A stretch of DNA of 64,000 bases, taken from the NCBI GenBank assembly GCA_938084135.1, contig CALKDS010000035.1, positions 1 to 64,000 of the forward strand, written 5' to 3'. This DNA is from an uncultured Flavobacteriales bacterium (GTDB lineage: Bacteria > Bacteroidota > Bacteroidia > Flavobacteriales > Schleiferiaceae). The notes beneath the pieces are model-generated. The model worked only from the letters and a program-made list of their open reading frames with translations. It did not search any database and was not told where the DNA came from. Both the position numbers and the translations under genes were made by a program. Of the stretch, positions 1 to 9,711 are shown piece by piece; position 1 is the stretch's first letter, and each line of letters opens with the position of its first letter.

Positions 1-1023
1 ATATTAACAATTTGGCCTTTGCAAGGAAAGCCGATATTTGAGAGATTATTTAAGATAAAATCCTCCAATTTTATCTTAAAATTTCTTGACGAGAAAACGA
101 CTCTAACAGAGGATCTATCGATGTTTTCTAAACTACAAATATGGATATTCATTAAGTCAGTGATATTCTGGTCTTACTGGAAATTAAAGAAAATAATAGT
201 TCCAATTTTAATGATAGTTTACTTTCTCATAGACAAAACACCTCCCTCAAGTGAATTACTAAATTTATCCCAAAGTAATCTCATTATTATTTCAATGGGT
301 CTATTAATTGTAGGAATTCCCCATGGTGCCTTGGATCACTTGATCGGAGTATTCCCTGGAGAAAAGAAGATCACATTGAAATTTATTCTCTCTTATTTAT
401 TTTTAATGCTAATAATCTTATTGATTTGGATTTATGCACCTGCCCTCGGTCTATTATTGTTTATACTATACTCCGCATGGCATTTTGGGCAAGCTGAAAC
501 TAAAAATTGGAATATTAATTCTAATTTTATTGCTTCTGCTTGGGGGCTTAGTTTATTCAGCTCTCTATTCTTGATCCATTTTGATGAATTTAAAGAGATT
601 ATATCAATACTTGTGATCAATTTAAATGAGAACTCTTTGATTGACTATCCTCTCATTGGTAATTTACTATTGATCCTCCCTTCAATTTATGCAATATCAA
701 AAAGACATCTAGAATGGTTAATGATTCTACTCTTTCTTTTTTTATCAAATTACGAAAGTCTTCTCTTAACCTTTGGCCTTTATTTTATTTTTCAACATAG
801 TAGAATTGGCTGGACACACCTTAAGTCCAAATTAAAGAATTCGAATTCTGAGATGTTCATAGAGTCACTCCCTTTTAATTTAGGGGCAATTTTTTTGTAT
901 ATAATATCCATTTATGTTTTTAAACTAAATGTTGAAGAATGTTTGGCTTACTTCTTCATTTTCCTATCAGCTATTAGTTTCCCACATGTGTTGTGTATGC
1001 ATGTTTTCTATAAAAAAAACTAA
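1..1023 (+). CDS. blh: Probable lycopene cyclase (C-terminal end) fused to Brp/Blh-family beta-carotene 15,15'-dioxygenase, 5'-partial
   Basis: The frame is open to the first base, so the gene begins outside the window. Numbering from the TTG at 19, residues 99-107 (GIPHGALDH), 154-157 (WHFG), 259-267 (QHSRIGWTH) and 322-328 (PHVLCMH) are the His-rich motifs of Brp/Blh membrane dioxygenases, which cleave beta-carotene into two retinals. Several hydrophobic segments separate them. The roughly 50 residues before the first membrane segment, including FLDEKTTLTEDL, do not belong to Blh. They resemble the C-terminal tail of CrtY lycopene cyclases, which have a FLDE-x-T-x(3)-EDL-type ending. I infer that one polypeptide makes and cleaves beta-carotene. 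The Blh call is strong; the fusion needs the upstream sequence. The stop overlaps the end of the convergent polyprenyl synthase gene by 4 bases. Confidence 0.85.
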   Translation: MLTIWPLQGKPIFERLFKIKSSNFILKFLDEKTTLTEDLSMFSKLQIWIFIKSVIFWSYWKLKKIIVPILMIVYFLIDKTPPSSELLNLSQSNLIIISMGLLIVGIPHGALDHLIGVFPGEKKITLKFILSYLFLMLIILLIWIYAPALGLLLFILYSAWHFGQAETKNWNINSNFIASAWGLSLFSSLFLIHFDEFKEIISILVINLNENSLIDYPLIGNLLLILPSIYAISKRHLEWLMILLFLFLSNYESLLLTFGLYFIFQHSRIGWTHLKSKLKNSNSEMFIESLPFNLGAIFLYIISIYVFKLNVEECLAYFFIFLSAISFPHVLCMHVFYKKN

Positions 1024-1985
1024 ACCTCTCTATCGAAAATCCAATTTGCTAAACTCTCTAAATCTTTTGTATCGCAACTGTTCCTTTTTATATTATGTAA
1101 TGATGTAATCGCTGAGTCAAAATGTTTTTTTCTCTGAGCTTCAACATAAGCACGACTTCCAGTGGACTCCATTGCAGAAAGAATCTCCTCAACCTTATTC
1201 TTAGATCCAGAATTAATAATTGATTTTAGTGTATCTGGTTGATGATTTGAAAAATGTATCCAAAGCAGTGTTTTCTTTTGAGAACGAATATCGCCACCAA
1301 TTTGCTTTCCAAAAGTCTCTACTGTTCCAAATGCATCTAACAAGTCATCATGAATTTGAAAGCTAATCCCTAATTCAATTCCAAAGTTGAATAATGATTT
1401 TGAAACTTCTTTTGATGCGCCAGCAATTAATGAGCCCATTTGCAAAGAACAGCCAATTAAAACAGCTGTTTTATTTCTTATCATATTTAAGTACTGGCCT
1501 TCTTCAATTCGGTCAAGAGACTCAAAATCCATATCCATTTGTTGACCCTCACAAACCTCAAGCGCTGTTTGATTAAATGTTTCAAAAAGATCATGAATCA
1601 TACTTTCAGGGGCCTTAAGTAATGACTTATATGCCATTACCATTAATGCATCTCCTGATAGTATCCCTGTATTTAGACCCCAATTTTCATGAACCGTAGA
1701 TTTACCTCTCCGGATAGGTGCTTCATCCATAATGTCATCATGAATAAGCGAGAAGTTATGGAATCTTTCGACTGCATGAGCCACAGGCAAAGCCTCCAGG
1801 GCATTTCTACCCATAGATTCAGCAGCCATTAAAGCTAAAATTGGCCGCAACCGCTTTCCACCTATTCCTAAAATATATCTCTGAGGAGCATAAAGAGAAT
1901 CCGGCTGCCTATTCCATTCTGGCTCGCTAAAGTCAGATTCTAAAGACCTTAAAAATATTTTCCTTAATCGATCTAAAGAATTCAT
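1020..1985 (-). CDS. Short-chain polyprenyl (farnesyl/geranylgeranyl) diphosphate synthase
   Basis: A 321-residue trans-prenyltransferase that condenses isopentenyl diphosphate with allylic diphosphates. The first Asp-rich motif is DDIMD at 83-87 and the second is DDLLD at 213-217, with the substrate-binding GGKRLRP at 42-48. The residue five before the first motif is Phe78; an aromatic there usually limits the chain to C15-C20. That would suit supply of GGPP to carotenoids next to the facing blh gene, but the product length is inferred. The start codon overlaps the rmlA stop by 4 bases (ATGA), so translation is probably coupled. It is the last gene of the RND-rmlA-prenyltransferase operon. 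A quinone side-chain role is the main alternative. Confidence 0.88.
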   Translation of the reverse strand: MNSLDRLRKIFLRSLESDFSEPEWNRQPDSLYAPQRYILGIGGKRLRPILALMAAESMGRNALEALPVAHAVERFHNFSLIHDDIMDEAPIRRGKSTVHENWGLNTGILSGDALMVMAYKSLLKAPESMIHDLFETFNQTALEVCEGQQMDMDFESLDRIEEGQYLNMIRNKTAVLIGCSLQMGSLIAGASKEVSKSLFNFGIELGISFQIHDDLLDAFGTVETFGKQIGGDIRSQKKTLLWIHFSNHQPDTLKSIINSGSKNKVEEILSAMESTGSRAYVEAQRKKHFDSAITSLHNIKRNSCDTKDLESLANWIFDREV

Positions 1986-2842
1986 GACAAAATCCCTTCG
2001 AGATATTTACCATAGCCACTTTTCATCAATGGTTTTGATAACTTGGAAAGCTGATAAGCGTCTATGTATCCCATTCGATAGGCGACCTCTTCGATACATG
2101 CAACTTTAATTCCACGACGACTTTCCATGATTTGCACAAATTGCCCAGCTTCCATTAAACTATCAAATGTACCTGTATCAAGCCATGCAGTGCCCCTTTC
2201 TAGAATGCTTACATGCAGATTGCCTTTGCTTAAGTATTCTAAATTTACATCTGTTATCTCGTACTCACCCCTGAGGCTTGGCTTCAGTTTTGCTGCAATA
2301 TCCACAACACTATTATCGTAAAAATATAGACCAGGAACAGCAAAATTACTAGAAGGGTTTTTTGGTTTTTCTTCAAGCGAAATAGCTTTACCATTTTCGT
2401 CAAAATCAACAACCCCATATCTCTCAGGATCACTTACTTGATATGCAAAAATCTTTGCCCCTTTATGATTCTTTGCTGAATTTAAAATTGTCTTGAGTCC
2501 TCCCCCATAAAAAATATTATCGCCTAAAATAAGAGCGACTGAATCATCTCCGATGAATTTTTTTCCAATAACAAAAGCCTGAGCAAGGCCGTTAGGCTTT
2601 TCTTGAACCGCGTAAGAAAAAGAACAACCTAACTGTTCCCCATCGCCAAGAAGTTTTTCAAATAAAGGCAAGTCTTCTGGAGTGCTTATTATAAGTATCT
2701 CCTGAATTCCAGCTTCCATTAAAGTTGCCAAAGGATAATAAATCATTGGCTTATCATAAACAGGCATCAATTGTTTACTGATAACTTTAGTTAACGGGTG
2801 AAGTCTAGTCCCTGAGCCGCCTGCAAGTATTATTCCTTTCAT
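1982..2842 (-). CDS. rmlA: Glucose-1-phosphate thymidylyltransferase
   Basis: A full-length 286-residue nucleotidyltransferase that makes dTDP-glucose from dTTP and glucose-1-phosphate, the first step to dTDP-L-rhamnose and related sugars for surface polysaccharide. The N-terminal signature [12 protein letters not shown] (8-19) binds the nucleotide. The following [15 protein letters not shown] and the internal LGDNIFYG match RmlA/RfbA. No rmlBCD genes are visible in the window, so the rest of the pathway lies elsewhere. It overlaps the upstream RND gene and the downstream prenyltransferase gene by 4 bases each, which indicates a single transcript with coupled translation. Confidence 0.92.
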   Translation of the reverse strand: MKGIILAGGSGTRLHPLTKVISKQLMPVYDKPMIYYPLATLMEAGIQEILIISTPEDLPLFEKLLGDGEQLGCSFSYAVQEKPNGLAQAFVIGKKFIGDDSVALILGDNIFYGGGLKTILNSAKNHKGAKIFAYQVSDPERYGVVDFDENGKAISLEEKPKNPSSNFAVPGLYFYDNSVVDIAAKLKPSLRGEYEITDVNLEYLSKGNLHVSILERGTAWLDTGTFDSLMEAGQFVQIMESRRGIKVACIEEVAYRMGYIDAYQLSKLSKPLMKSGYGKYLEGILS

Positions 2843-5190
2843 TTATCTTCAGCTAAATCAATTAATATATTCTCCATCTCAGATCCAGTCATTACTTTAT
2901 CAAGTGATATCAAAAGACTAGGCAATAAAATTAGATTCGAAAACATGGCAAAAACCAAGGTAATGGAAACTAGAAGACCGAGAGCTTGAGTACCGCCAAA
3001 ATCAGATGCTAAAAAAATAAAAAATCCGGAAAATAAAACTATACTCGTATAAAACATACTGATTCCCGTCTCTCTGATAGCTGTAATAGCGGCACGAGAT
3101 ATATTATGGCCGTTGCCCACTAGTTCTTGTCTATACCGAGCTAAATAATGCAAAGTGTCATCTATCGAAATACCGAATGAAATTGAAAAAATTAAAACTG
3201 TTGATGGCTTTACAGGAATGCCAAACCAACCCATTAATCCGGCTGTCATTAATAATGGCAAAAGATTTGGGATAATAGCAACAATAACCATTCTCGGAGT
3301 TTTAAATAGAAATGCCATGATTAATGATATCAAGCCAATTGCTAAGAGTAGACTAAGAACCAGATTATTTATTAAAAATTTTGTGCTTCTCAGAAATATT
3401 ATACTGGCCCCAGTATAATTAATGCCATAATCTTCTTTACTAAATATGACATCTGCCAATTTTTGAACCTTCCTTATCAATTCTATCATTTCAGGCCTTG
3501 GTAAATCTTTAGCTTGAACTGAAACCCTCATCTTTCGATTTTTTTTATCAGCGAATCCGTTTGTAAGAAAGTCCAAATTTTTACCATCTAAATTCGGTAA
3601 TGAAGAAGCTATCAATGTCCTCTCTTGGCTGTTTGGCAAAGCATAGAATAGTGGATCGCCCCCATAATATGCTTGACGACCAAATTTCAACATATCCACT
3701 AGTGATAAAGACCTTGAAAGGTTAGGAAAAGTATCAAGTCTAGTTTGGAAAATATCTACTTTTCTTAAAAGTTTTGATTTTTCGATACCATTTTCTGAGC
3801 GCGAATCAATTACAATATCTAGAGGAATAACTCCACCCATCTCCTTCTCAAAAAATCTCATTTGAGTAACCAGCGGATCATTAGGGTTTATATCAGTAGT
3901 AAGGTTTCCTGTGGTCTCCATTAGTGTCATTCCAAAAATCCCAAAAAAGGCAACCAGCAGAGCACCTAAGTATACTTTCTTTCGATGATATTCTGAAATA
4001 CGCACCAACCATTCAATCCATTTCGTAATCCACTTTTGATTCAAATGATTGTAATGCCTTTCCTTCGGCTCAGAAAGCCAACTGTAGAGAACTGGAATTA
4101 TGGTCAACGAAAGAATATAAACCACAAGGATATTTAAAGTTGCGGCCACTCCAAAGTGCACTAAAGCATCACTTGACGTCAGAGCAAAAGTAGCAAAACC
4201 AAGTGCTGTCGTGGTATTTGTCAAAAAAGCTACACCTCCGATTTTTTTAACAGTATGAAGCAATGCAGCTTTTACTTTTTTATCCTTAGCATATTCTTGA
4301 TGATATTTGTTTATAAAAAAAATACAGTTTGGAACAACAATGACAATCAACAATGGAGGTAATAGGGCCGAAAATAATGTGATTTTGAATCCCAGTAAGC
4401 CCATTATTCCAAACGAACCAACAACCCCTACGGCAACCACCACTAAAGCAATAATTGCTGCGCGCATGCTTCTCAAAAGAATAAGCATTATTAACACTGT
4501 TACCAGAGCTGTAAGTATCATAAAAAGATTTATCTCACTTTTTATTGAGCGAGCATTATTTAGCCGCAAATAAGGAAGCCCTGAAACCTCAATTGGAATT
4601 CCTGTTCTTCTCTCAAACCTCTTTGTCTCTATGTGAATTCGATCAAATAGGTCATAAATTATTTCGCTATAATTTGCCTTTTCAGTTATTGAAATTGCCA
4701 TCAAGTGTGTTTCATTATCCCGGCTGCTTAATAGCCCATGATAAATAGGAAGAGCGTCATAATGATCCATTATGCTAAATGCTTTCTGAGGGCTATCAAT
4801 TTCCCCTTGCATAATTGGGAGAGATTCCATTTTTTCTCCTTCCTTATCACCTAAAACAATATCGACTGCATTATGAAGAGAGAATACTCCAGTAACTTCA
4901 TCTTCTTTCTCCAATCTTTCAGCCATATTCTGCCATGCATTTAAAACCGATGGGGTGAAAAAAGCATTGTCTTTAGCTCCTAAAACTATTGAATTACCAG
5001 ATCCAGTAAAATCTTCTTGGAATTTAGTATATGTAGTAAAGACAGAGTCGTCTGAGGGCAACATTTTTGCGAAATGATAGCTGATATCAACATTTCTTCC
5101 TGCAAATCCCATGAATAGAACATAGGCAATCCAAAAGAGTAGAACTCCTTTCCGATTATTTAGTATAAAATGGCCTAAATTCTCCCACAT
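2839..5190 (-). CDS. RND/MMPL-superfamily exporter
   Basis: A 783-residue inner-membrane protein with RND-like duplicated architecture. It has one membrane segment near residue 15, a large periplasmic loop, a block of membrane segments at about 218-380, a second periplasmic loop after about 430, and a final block at about 610-760. [13 protein letters not shown] (675-687) carries the acidic membrane residues typical of proton-driven RND permeases. MMPL-type members export lipids or hydrophobic molecules, but nothing here identifies the substrate. There is no membrane-fusion or TolC-like partner next to it, so it is not a classic tripartite pump. It heads an operon with rmlA and a prenyltransferase. 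The start lies only 7 bases after a TACCTTTG -7 box. Confidence 0.85.
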   Translation of the reverse strand: MWENLGHFILNNRKGVLLFWIAYVLFMGFAGRNVDISYHFAKMLPSDDSVFTTYTKFQEDFTGSGNSIVLGAKDNAFFTPSVLNAWQNMAERLEKEDEVTGVFSLHNAVDIVLGDKEGEKMESLPIMQGEIDSPQKAFSIMDHYDALPIYHGLLSSRDNETHLMAISITEKANYSEIIYDLFDRIHIETKRFERRTGIPIEVSGLPYLRLNNARSIKSEINLFMILTALVTVLIMLILLRSMRAAIIALVVVAVGVVGSFGIMGLLGFKITLFSALLPPLLIVIVVPNCIFFINKYHQEYAKDKKVKAALLHTVKKIGGVAFLTNTTTALGFATFALTSSDALVHFGVAATLNILVVYILSLTIIPVLYSWLSEPKERHYNHLNQKWITKWIEWLVRISEYHRKKVYLGALLVAFFGIFGMTLMETTGNLTTDINPNDPLVTQMRFFEKEMGGVIPLDIVIDSRSENGIEKSKLLRKVDIFQTRLDTFPNLSRSLSLVDMLKFGRQAYYGGDPLFYALPNSQERTLIASSLPNLDGKNLDFLTNGFADKKNRKMRVSVQAKDLPRPEMIELIRKVQKLADVIFSKEDYGINYTGASIIFLRSTKFLINNLVLSLLLAIGLISLIMAFLFKTPRMVIVAIIPNLLPLLMTAGLMGWFGIPVKPSTVLIFSISFGISIDDTLHYLARYRQELVGNGHNISRAAITAIRETGISMFYTSIVLFSGFFIFLASDFGGTQALGLLVSITLVFAMFSNLILLPSLLISLDKVMTGSEMENILIDLAEDK

Positions 5191-5197
5191 AGCCTTA

Positions 5198-5205
5198 CAA
5201 AGGTA
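5198..5205 (-). promoter_or_regulatory. -7 promoter box (TACCTTTG) of the RND operon
   Basis: The minus strand reads TACCTTTG, a perfect match to the Bacteroidota TAnnTTTG -7 box. Only 7 bases separate it from the RND start codon at 5190, so the predicted transcript has almost no leader. I see no convincing -33 TTTG at the usual distance. Confidence 0.5.
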
Positions 5206-5257
5206 AGCTCAGATAAATGGAAAGATTGGAAGATAATAGATTCCATTGAAAATATTT

Positions 5258-5992
5258 TTATCTCATCAAAAGCGGTCGAGAAGGGGCGGCATCATTTGCA
5301 ATTGAGGCAACTTGCATTGCTAAAGACCAATAACCATCTTCTATGCAATCATCAACAAAAATAAGCTCTGATATCGTCGCATTGGAACGAGCTTTGTCAC
5401 TAACTTCTTTTTCGAATGGATCAAGACCCCAAAAACTTCTATGAGCTAGTAGCGCACCACCATCTTCTTCTCTATCAACACTTGGTAGGTCAACAAGCCA
5501 ATGCATAATTCCGTTTTCTCTTAAAAAACCCGCCACTTCTTCAGAAAAAAAAGGCGCATCTTTTGATGAGAAGTTCATGTATTTTTTTTCCTTGGGATTA
5601 GGACATGTTCTCACAACTAGGGCTTTTAAGCTAGCCAATGGTTTCCATTTTTTCCATGCGTTTTTTACCTCATCTAAATTTATGATCTTCCCATCTTTCC
5701 CGAGATCTTCGTAACTAACAGTAATTAAAAGAGCGGACTGAATAAATGGTATTCTAATCTCACTTATTGGGTGCCAGCCTTTACAAACATGCCCGAGGGT
5801 TTCAGTATGACTTCCATGAGCATGCGGATTTATATTTAAATTGAAAAAATTAACATCACCACCTAAATCGACAGACCCAATCCATCCGTCTAATTTAACT
5901 GGGTCTCTTTTCATTCCTGGTATATACCAGGCACGCGAGCGGTCCTCTTCAATCACTGTACTTATATCATATACTAAATCTGGATTCTCCAT
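5258..5992 (-). CDS. Cyclase-family (kynurenine formamidase-like) putative metal hydrolase
   Basis: A 244-residue protein of the cyclase/kynurenine formamidase fold. The family's metal motif is HxGTHxDxPxH. Here the stretch at 58-68 reads AHGSHTETLGH: the Gly, second His and last His are kept, but the first His position is Ala58, Asp is Glu64 and Pro is Leu66. His57 and His59 lie next to it and could compensate. Because of these changes I do not call it kynurenine formamidase. It follows hemW by 10 bases in the histidine kinase - hemW - cyclase run, which gives no clear hint of substrate. A late phrase, FVDDCIEDGYW, is also typical of this fold. Confidence 0.7.
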   Translation of the reverse strand: MENPDLVYDISTVIEEDRSRAWYIPGMKRDPVKLDGWIGSVDLGGDVNFFNLNINPHAHGSHTETLGHVCKGWHPISEIRIPFIQSALLITVSYEDLGKDGKIINLDEVKNAWKKWKPLASLKALVVRTCPNPKEKKYMNFSSKDAPFFSEEVAGFLRENGIMHWLVDLPSVDREEDGGALLAHRSFWGLDPFEKEVSDKARSNATISELIFVDDCIEDGYWSLAMQVASIANDAAPSRPLLMR

Positions 5993-6002
5993 CTAAATTA
6001 AA

Positions 6003-7115
6003 TTACGTTATAAACCCATCTGATGCAATACGATCAGCCCAAAAAAGTCCTGAGTCTAATAGTTTCCAGATTCCTAATTCATTTTTTAATATTCTTTTGG
6101 AATTAACATGTGGCTCCCATGATTTCTCAACTCCATTTGCCCATTTACCCAAATCCCTAAAATCTAAACCCTCCTTAGTTCTTAAATTAGTCATAATTTT
6201 TTCATTAATGATATCCTCAGGGCTAAGTAATTCTTCCTCAAACCAGGAATTATCAAGCCCTATTGCTCTCCTATATTTCCCATTATTACTAACATTCCAA
6301 CGCCGAGTCTGGTCTCCATCATATGAATGAGCTCCTGGACCTATACCAAAATAAGGTTCTCCCGACCAATACATGGAATTATGAACTGATCTATGTCCCG
6401 GCACACATGAATTACTTATCTCGTATAGATCCCATCCTAATTCATTTAGTTGATTTCGATACCATCGAAAATCCTCCTCTGCTCTTTCACCTTTTGGTGA
6501 GCGTGATTCCCCCTTCTTTATTTGATAAAAAAGTTTTGTTTTTTCTTCAACGGTCAGAGCATAAGTAGATAAATGAACTACCCCTGTCTCTATTGCAATA
6601 CCAACGTTGTTCTGCCATTCACCAAATGATGAATCTGGAATTCCATAAATTAAATCAACACTTATATTTTCAAATCCCGCGTCTTGAGTACGCTTTATAG
6701 CGGTATGAGCTTGATCAGAATTATGGGTCCGATTCATCCATTGAAGTTTATCATTCATAAAAGATTGAACACCGATACTTAAACGATTAACTCCAATATT
6801 CCTCCAGTATTTCAAAGATTGAGGAGTTACATCATCAGGATTAACCTCAAGGGTGAATTCACCACCCTCTTTTAAAGGGGCATTTTCAAATGCTATTTGG
6901 GCTAATGACGACATTTCCATATTGGGTAATATCGAAGGAGTACCTCCGCCCCAATAATAGGTTTCTTGTTCTAGAGGACCTTCTTTAAATCTAAGTTTCA
7001 ATTCTTTTTTCATTGATGATATCACATCTTTTATTCCCAAAAGCTGGGTTGAAAAATGAAAGTCACAATAATTACATGCTTTGCGACAAAAAGGAATATG
7101 AATATATAATCCCAA
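6003..7115 (-). CDS. hemW: HemW-like radical SAM protein (heme chaperone)
   Basis: A 370-residue radical SAM protein. Cys10, Cys14 and Cys17 form the CxxxCxxC motif for the [4Fe-4S] cluster, followed by the CDFHF phrase. WGGGTPS is the SAM-binding glycine motif, and the C-terminal HemN-like domain is complete. Family members once annotated as oxygen-independent coproporphyrinogen oxidase are mostly heme chaperones (HemW). The start is unusual: the codon is TTG, immediately after the TAA of the histidine kinase and in the same frame. The next ATG would remove the cluster motif, so TTG (or reinitiation there) must be used. The upstream kinase and this gene are therefore tightly coupled. Confidence 0.88.
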   Translation of the reverse strand: MGLYIHIPFCRKACNYCDFHFSTQLLGIKDVISSMKKELKLRFKEGPLEQETYYWGGGTPSILPNMEMSSLAQIAFENAPLKEGGEFTLEVNPDDVTPQSLKYWRNIGVNRLSIGVQSFMNDKLQWMNRTHNSDQAHTAIKRTQDAGFENISVDLIYGIPDSSFGEWQNNVGIAIETGVVHLSTYALTVEEKTKLFYQIKKGESRSPKGERAEEDFRWYRNQLNELGWDLYEISNSCVPGHRSVHNSMYWSGEPYFGIGPGAHSYDGDQTRRWNVSNNGKYRRAIGLDNSWFEEELLSPEDIINEKIMTNLRTKEGLDFRDLGKWANGVEKSWEPHVNSKRILKNELGIWKLLDSGLFWADRIASDGFIT

Positions 7116-8270
7116 TTATATCGAGTTTAATTCTATCCTAAAAATGCTTCCTTTATTTAATTGTGAATAGAGTAAATAAAGCTTCCCCTTGTAGCTTGTT
7201 TCAATTATTCTTTTTGCTAAGGATAGCCCTAGTCCCCAACCTCTATTTTTGGTAGTATATCCGGGTTTAAATATAGCTCGACGATCTTTAGAACTGATGC
7301 CTTTTCCTGAATCTGAAATATCAATGTAAACAGAAGATTCTATAACCCCCAAGGAAATACTTACGACACCTTCTCCTTCCATTGCGTCTATTGCATTTCG
7401 AACCAAGTTCTCAATTACCCATCCAATCAAAACTGGTTCGATATTAATTTTAGGCGCTTGATTTGGGGCTTCAATTTTTATTTTCAATGATTTTGGGCTT
7501 CTTCTTTGCAGATATTCTGCCGTCTCATTAAGTAATACTAATATATCAATCGAATTAGGCTCTATTTTTGATCCAATTTTAGAAAATCGAAAAGCTACGG
7601 TCTGAAGTCTCTCCAAATCTTTTTTAATTTCTTGTAATGCTAAAGAATTGACCCCTTCTTCTTCAAGAATCGTTACCCATCCAAATAGAGCAGATAGGGG
7701 AGTTCCAAGTTGATGAGCAGTCTCCTTTGCCATTCCGGTCCAAACTAAATCTTGTTCTGTTTTTCTAGCTCGACTAAAGGCCAAGTAGGCTAAAAAAATA
7801 TAAAGACCAATAATACCTAATAAAAAACGAGGGAAAGATCTAAGTCTTTTTAAGCTAATTGATTCATTTCGATAAATGAATTGACTCACACCAGGGGAAA
7901 GATTAACAACAATTGGCTCAGAATAAGCAATCATCTTTTTTAATTCCCTTTCAATTGAAGAATATGAAGTGTCTTTTACTGAGAGGTTTCGATAAGTTAA
8001 AATTTTATTTTTACTATCAGTCAGAATAAGTGGAATAGTTGTATTCAGTTCTATGATTTTAGTTGCCGTAGTTAAATCTGAAGTTTCATCTGAATTAACA
8101 ATTACAGAAATAGCCTCACCCCATAATTCAATTCTTTTATTCTCTTGTATCCTCAATTGCTTTGTGAACTGCTCAGTGTAAATAAGAGTCAAAATTCCAA
8201 TTCCTACAGCAATTGATAATAACCCACCCTTCCACAACGATTTCCAGAAATATGAATTCCAACTATTCAT
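7116..8270 (-). CDS. Membrane sensor histidine kinase
   Basis: A 384-residue kinase. A first membrane segment lies at about 14-31, an extracytoplasmic sensor region runs to about 147, and a second membrane segment covers about 148-166. The phosphoacceptor is His186 in the ETAHQLGTPLSAL motif, which is typical of Bacteroidota kinases. The ATPase domain carries the N box (Asn292 in ENLVRNAID), G1 (DSGKGIS, 320-326) and G2 (GWGLGLS, 344-350). No HAMP domain or adjacent response regulator is visible, so it is an orphan kinase with unknown partner and signal. It is divergent from the metallophosphoesterase gene across an operator-like repeat at 8328-8367, and hemW follows with no spacing. Confidence 0.9.
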   Translation of the reverse strand: MNSWNSYFWKSLWKGGLLSIAVGIGILTLIYTEQFTKQLRIQENKRIELWGEAISVIVNSDETSDLTTATKIIELNTTIPLILTDSKNKILTYRNLSVKDTSYSSIERELKKMIAYSEPIVVNLSPGVSQFIYRNESISLKRLRSFPRFLLGIIGLYIFLAYLAFSRARKTEQDLVWTGMAKETAHQLGTPLSALFGWVTILEEEGVNSLALQEIKKDLERLQTVAFRFSKIGSKIEPNSIDILVLLNETAEYLQRRSPKSLKIKIEAPNQAPKINIEPVLIGWVIENLVRNAIDAMEGEGVVSISLGVIESSVYIDISDSGKGISSKDRRAIFKPGYTTKNRGWGLGLSLAKRIIETSYKGKLYLLYSQLNKGSIFRIELNSI

Positions 8271-8327
8271 ATATGCTAAGTTAGTGGGTCTTTTTTGTCC
8301 AATAATTTTTTCGGAAAAAAAATAAAA

Positions 8328-8367
8328 ATATTATTGATGATAATATGTCCGCATTATCGATAATATG
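8328..8367. promoter_or_regulatory. Operator-like direct repeat and dyads between divergent genes
   Basis: GATAATATG occurs at 8339-8347 and again at 8359-8367, exactly 20 bases apart, and both copies continue with (T/A)CC. The first copy lies in a 7-bp inverted repeat (8328-8334 with 8340-8346) and the second overlaps the perfect 12-bp palindrome ATTATCGATAAT (8353-8364). Two copies on the same helix face in a divergent promoter region suggest binding by a dimeric regulator. The regulator is unknown. Confidence 0.4.
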
Positions 8368-8405
8368 ACCATTTTTGCAGATCATTTCAAATATTCAAAA
8401 AAAAG

Positions 8406-9608
8406 ATGAAGTTGATTTTTCTAATTATACTATTAATTTTTTTTGCTTTTGACCTTTATGCCTTTCAGATTTTTAAGGCCCTAAAATTGTCTAAAGTTTT
8501 TGAAAATGGATACTGGACATTTAATATTATCGGATACCTGTTAATAATATACTCAGTTATGATTTATGACCCTCAAGGTCACAATTCTAAAATATTACCT
8601 TTTATCATTGGCTATACCATACTGCTTGGTGTGCCAAAACTTATACCCATTTTCCTGGGAACAGCTGAAGATTTATATAGAATTGGCAATAGGTTTATTT
8701 CTGGAGAATGGCCAAGTAGACGTCGATTTATTGCCTTAATGGGATGGGGGATAGCTGCAGTTCCATTTATTGGAATTCTTCACGGAATATTTCTTGGTAG
8801 GTCCCAATATCGGGTATTAAATAATTCTGCAGTAATTAAAAGTCTTCCAGATGAGTTTAATGGATTTAAAATTCTTCAAATCAGCGATATCCACTCTGGA
8901 AGCTTTGTGGACTTTAAAGAAGTTGAAATTGGGATTAATATGATTTTAAATCAAGATGTCGATGCAATAGTCTTTACAGGAGATCTTGTTAACAATGTTT
9001 ATTCTGAAATGACTCCTTGGGTAGATTTATTTAAAAAAATTAATGCGCCGTTTGGTGTTTTTAGCATTTTGGGGAACCATGATTATGGCGACTATGTCAG
9101 TTGGGATAGTGCAGAGGATAAAAATAAAAACATGGAAAACCTAATAGAGACGCATAAAAAATTGGGGTGGAGACTTTTAAGAAATGAAAATTTCAAAATT
9201 TCAAAAAATGGAAGAAGTATTGATATTGTTGGTGTTGAAAATTGGGGTAACCCGCCTTTCCCTAAATATGGGGACCTAGATATGGCATTAAAAGGTTTAA
9301 ATCCAAAAACACCTAAAATATTGCTGAGCCATGACCCTTCTCATTTCGACGCTGAAGTAATTAATCATGCATCAAATATTCCTTTGACTCTAAGTGGTCA
9401 TACCCATGGGATGCAGTTTGGAATTGAAATCCCCGGATGGATAAAATGGAGTCCAGTTAAATTTAAATATCCAAAATGGGCTGGAAACTATATTGATGAA
9501 AAAACAAAAAAGAGTCTTTATGTGAATAGAGGGTTTGGATATCTAGCATTCCCCGGAAGAGTTGGAATATGGCCAGAAATAACGGTTCACACCTTGATAA
9601 AATCATAA
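8406..9608 (+). CDS. Membrane-anchored metallophosphoesterase (YaeI-like)
   Basis: A 400-residue protein with about four N-terminal membrane segments (roughly 1-20, 39-58, 64-84, 110-130) followed by a calcineurin-like phosphoesterase domain. Metal ligands are visible in order: Asp161 and His163 (SDIHSG), Asp193 (TGDLVNN), Asn224-His225-Asp226 (GNHDYG), His309 (LSHDPSH), and His332 and His334 (GHTHG). The architecture matches YaeI/LpxH-related membrane phosphoesterases that may act on phospholipids or UDP-lipids. The true substrate cannot be read from sequence. It is transcribed alone, divergent from the histidine kinase. Confidence 0.85.
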   Translation: MKLIFLIILLIFFAFDLYAFQIFKALKLSKVFENGYWTFNIIGYLLIIYSVMIYDPQGHNSKILPFIIGYTILLGVPKLIPIFLGTAEDLYRIGNRFISGEWPSRRRFIALMGWGIAAVPFIGILHGIFLGRSQYRVLNNSAVIKSLPDEFNGFKILQISDIHSGSFVDFKEVEIGINMILNQDVDAIVFTGDLVNNVYSEMTPWVDLFKKINAPFGVFSILGNHDYGDYVSWDSAEDKNKNMENLIETHKKLGWRLLRNENFKISKNGRSIDIVGVENWGNPPFPKYGDLDMALKGLNPKTPKILLSHDPSHFDAEVINHASNIPLTLSGHTHGMQFGIEIPGWIKWSPVKFKYPKWAGNYIDEKTKKSLYVNRGFGYLAFPGRVGIWPEITVHTLIKS

Positions 9609-9711
9609 TTATTTGGGAATTCTGTAGATATTAATTACCCCGTAGTTTAATAAAGTCTCATCATAATCATCAATGAAAATTCTATCACCATACTTAAGAA
9701 TAATTATTAGT

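Noticed and set aside
5258-5992. Assignment as kynurenine formamidase
   Set aside because: The fold fits but the metal motif has three substitutions and no kynurenine-pathway neighbour is adjacent, so only a family-level call is kept.
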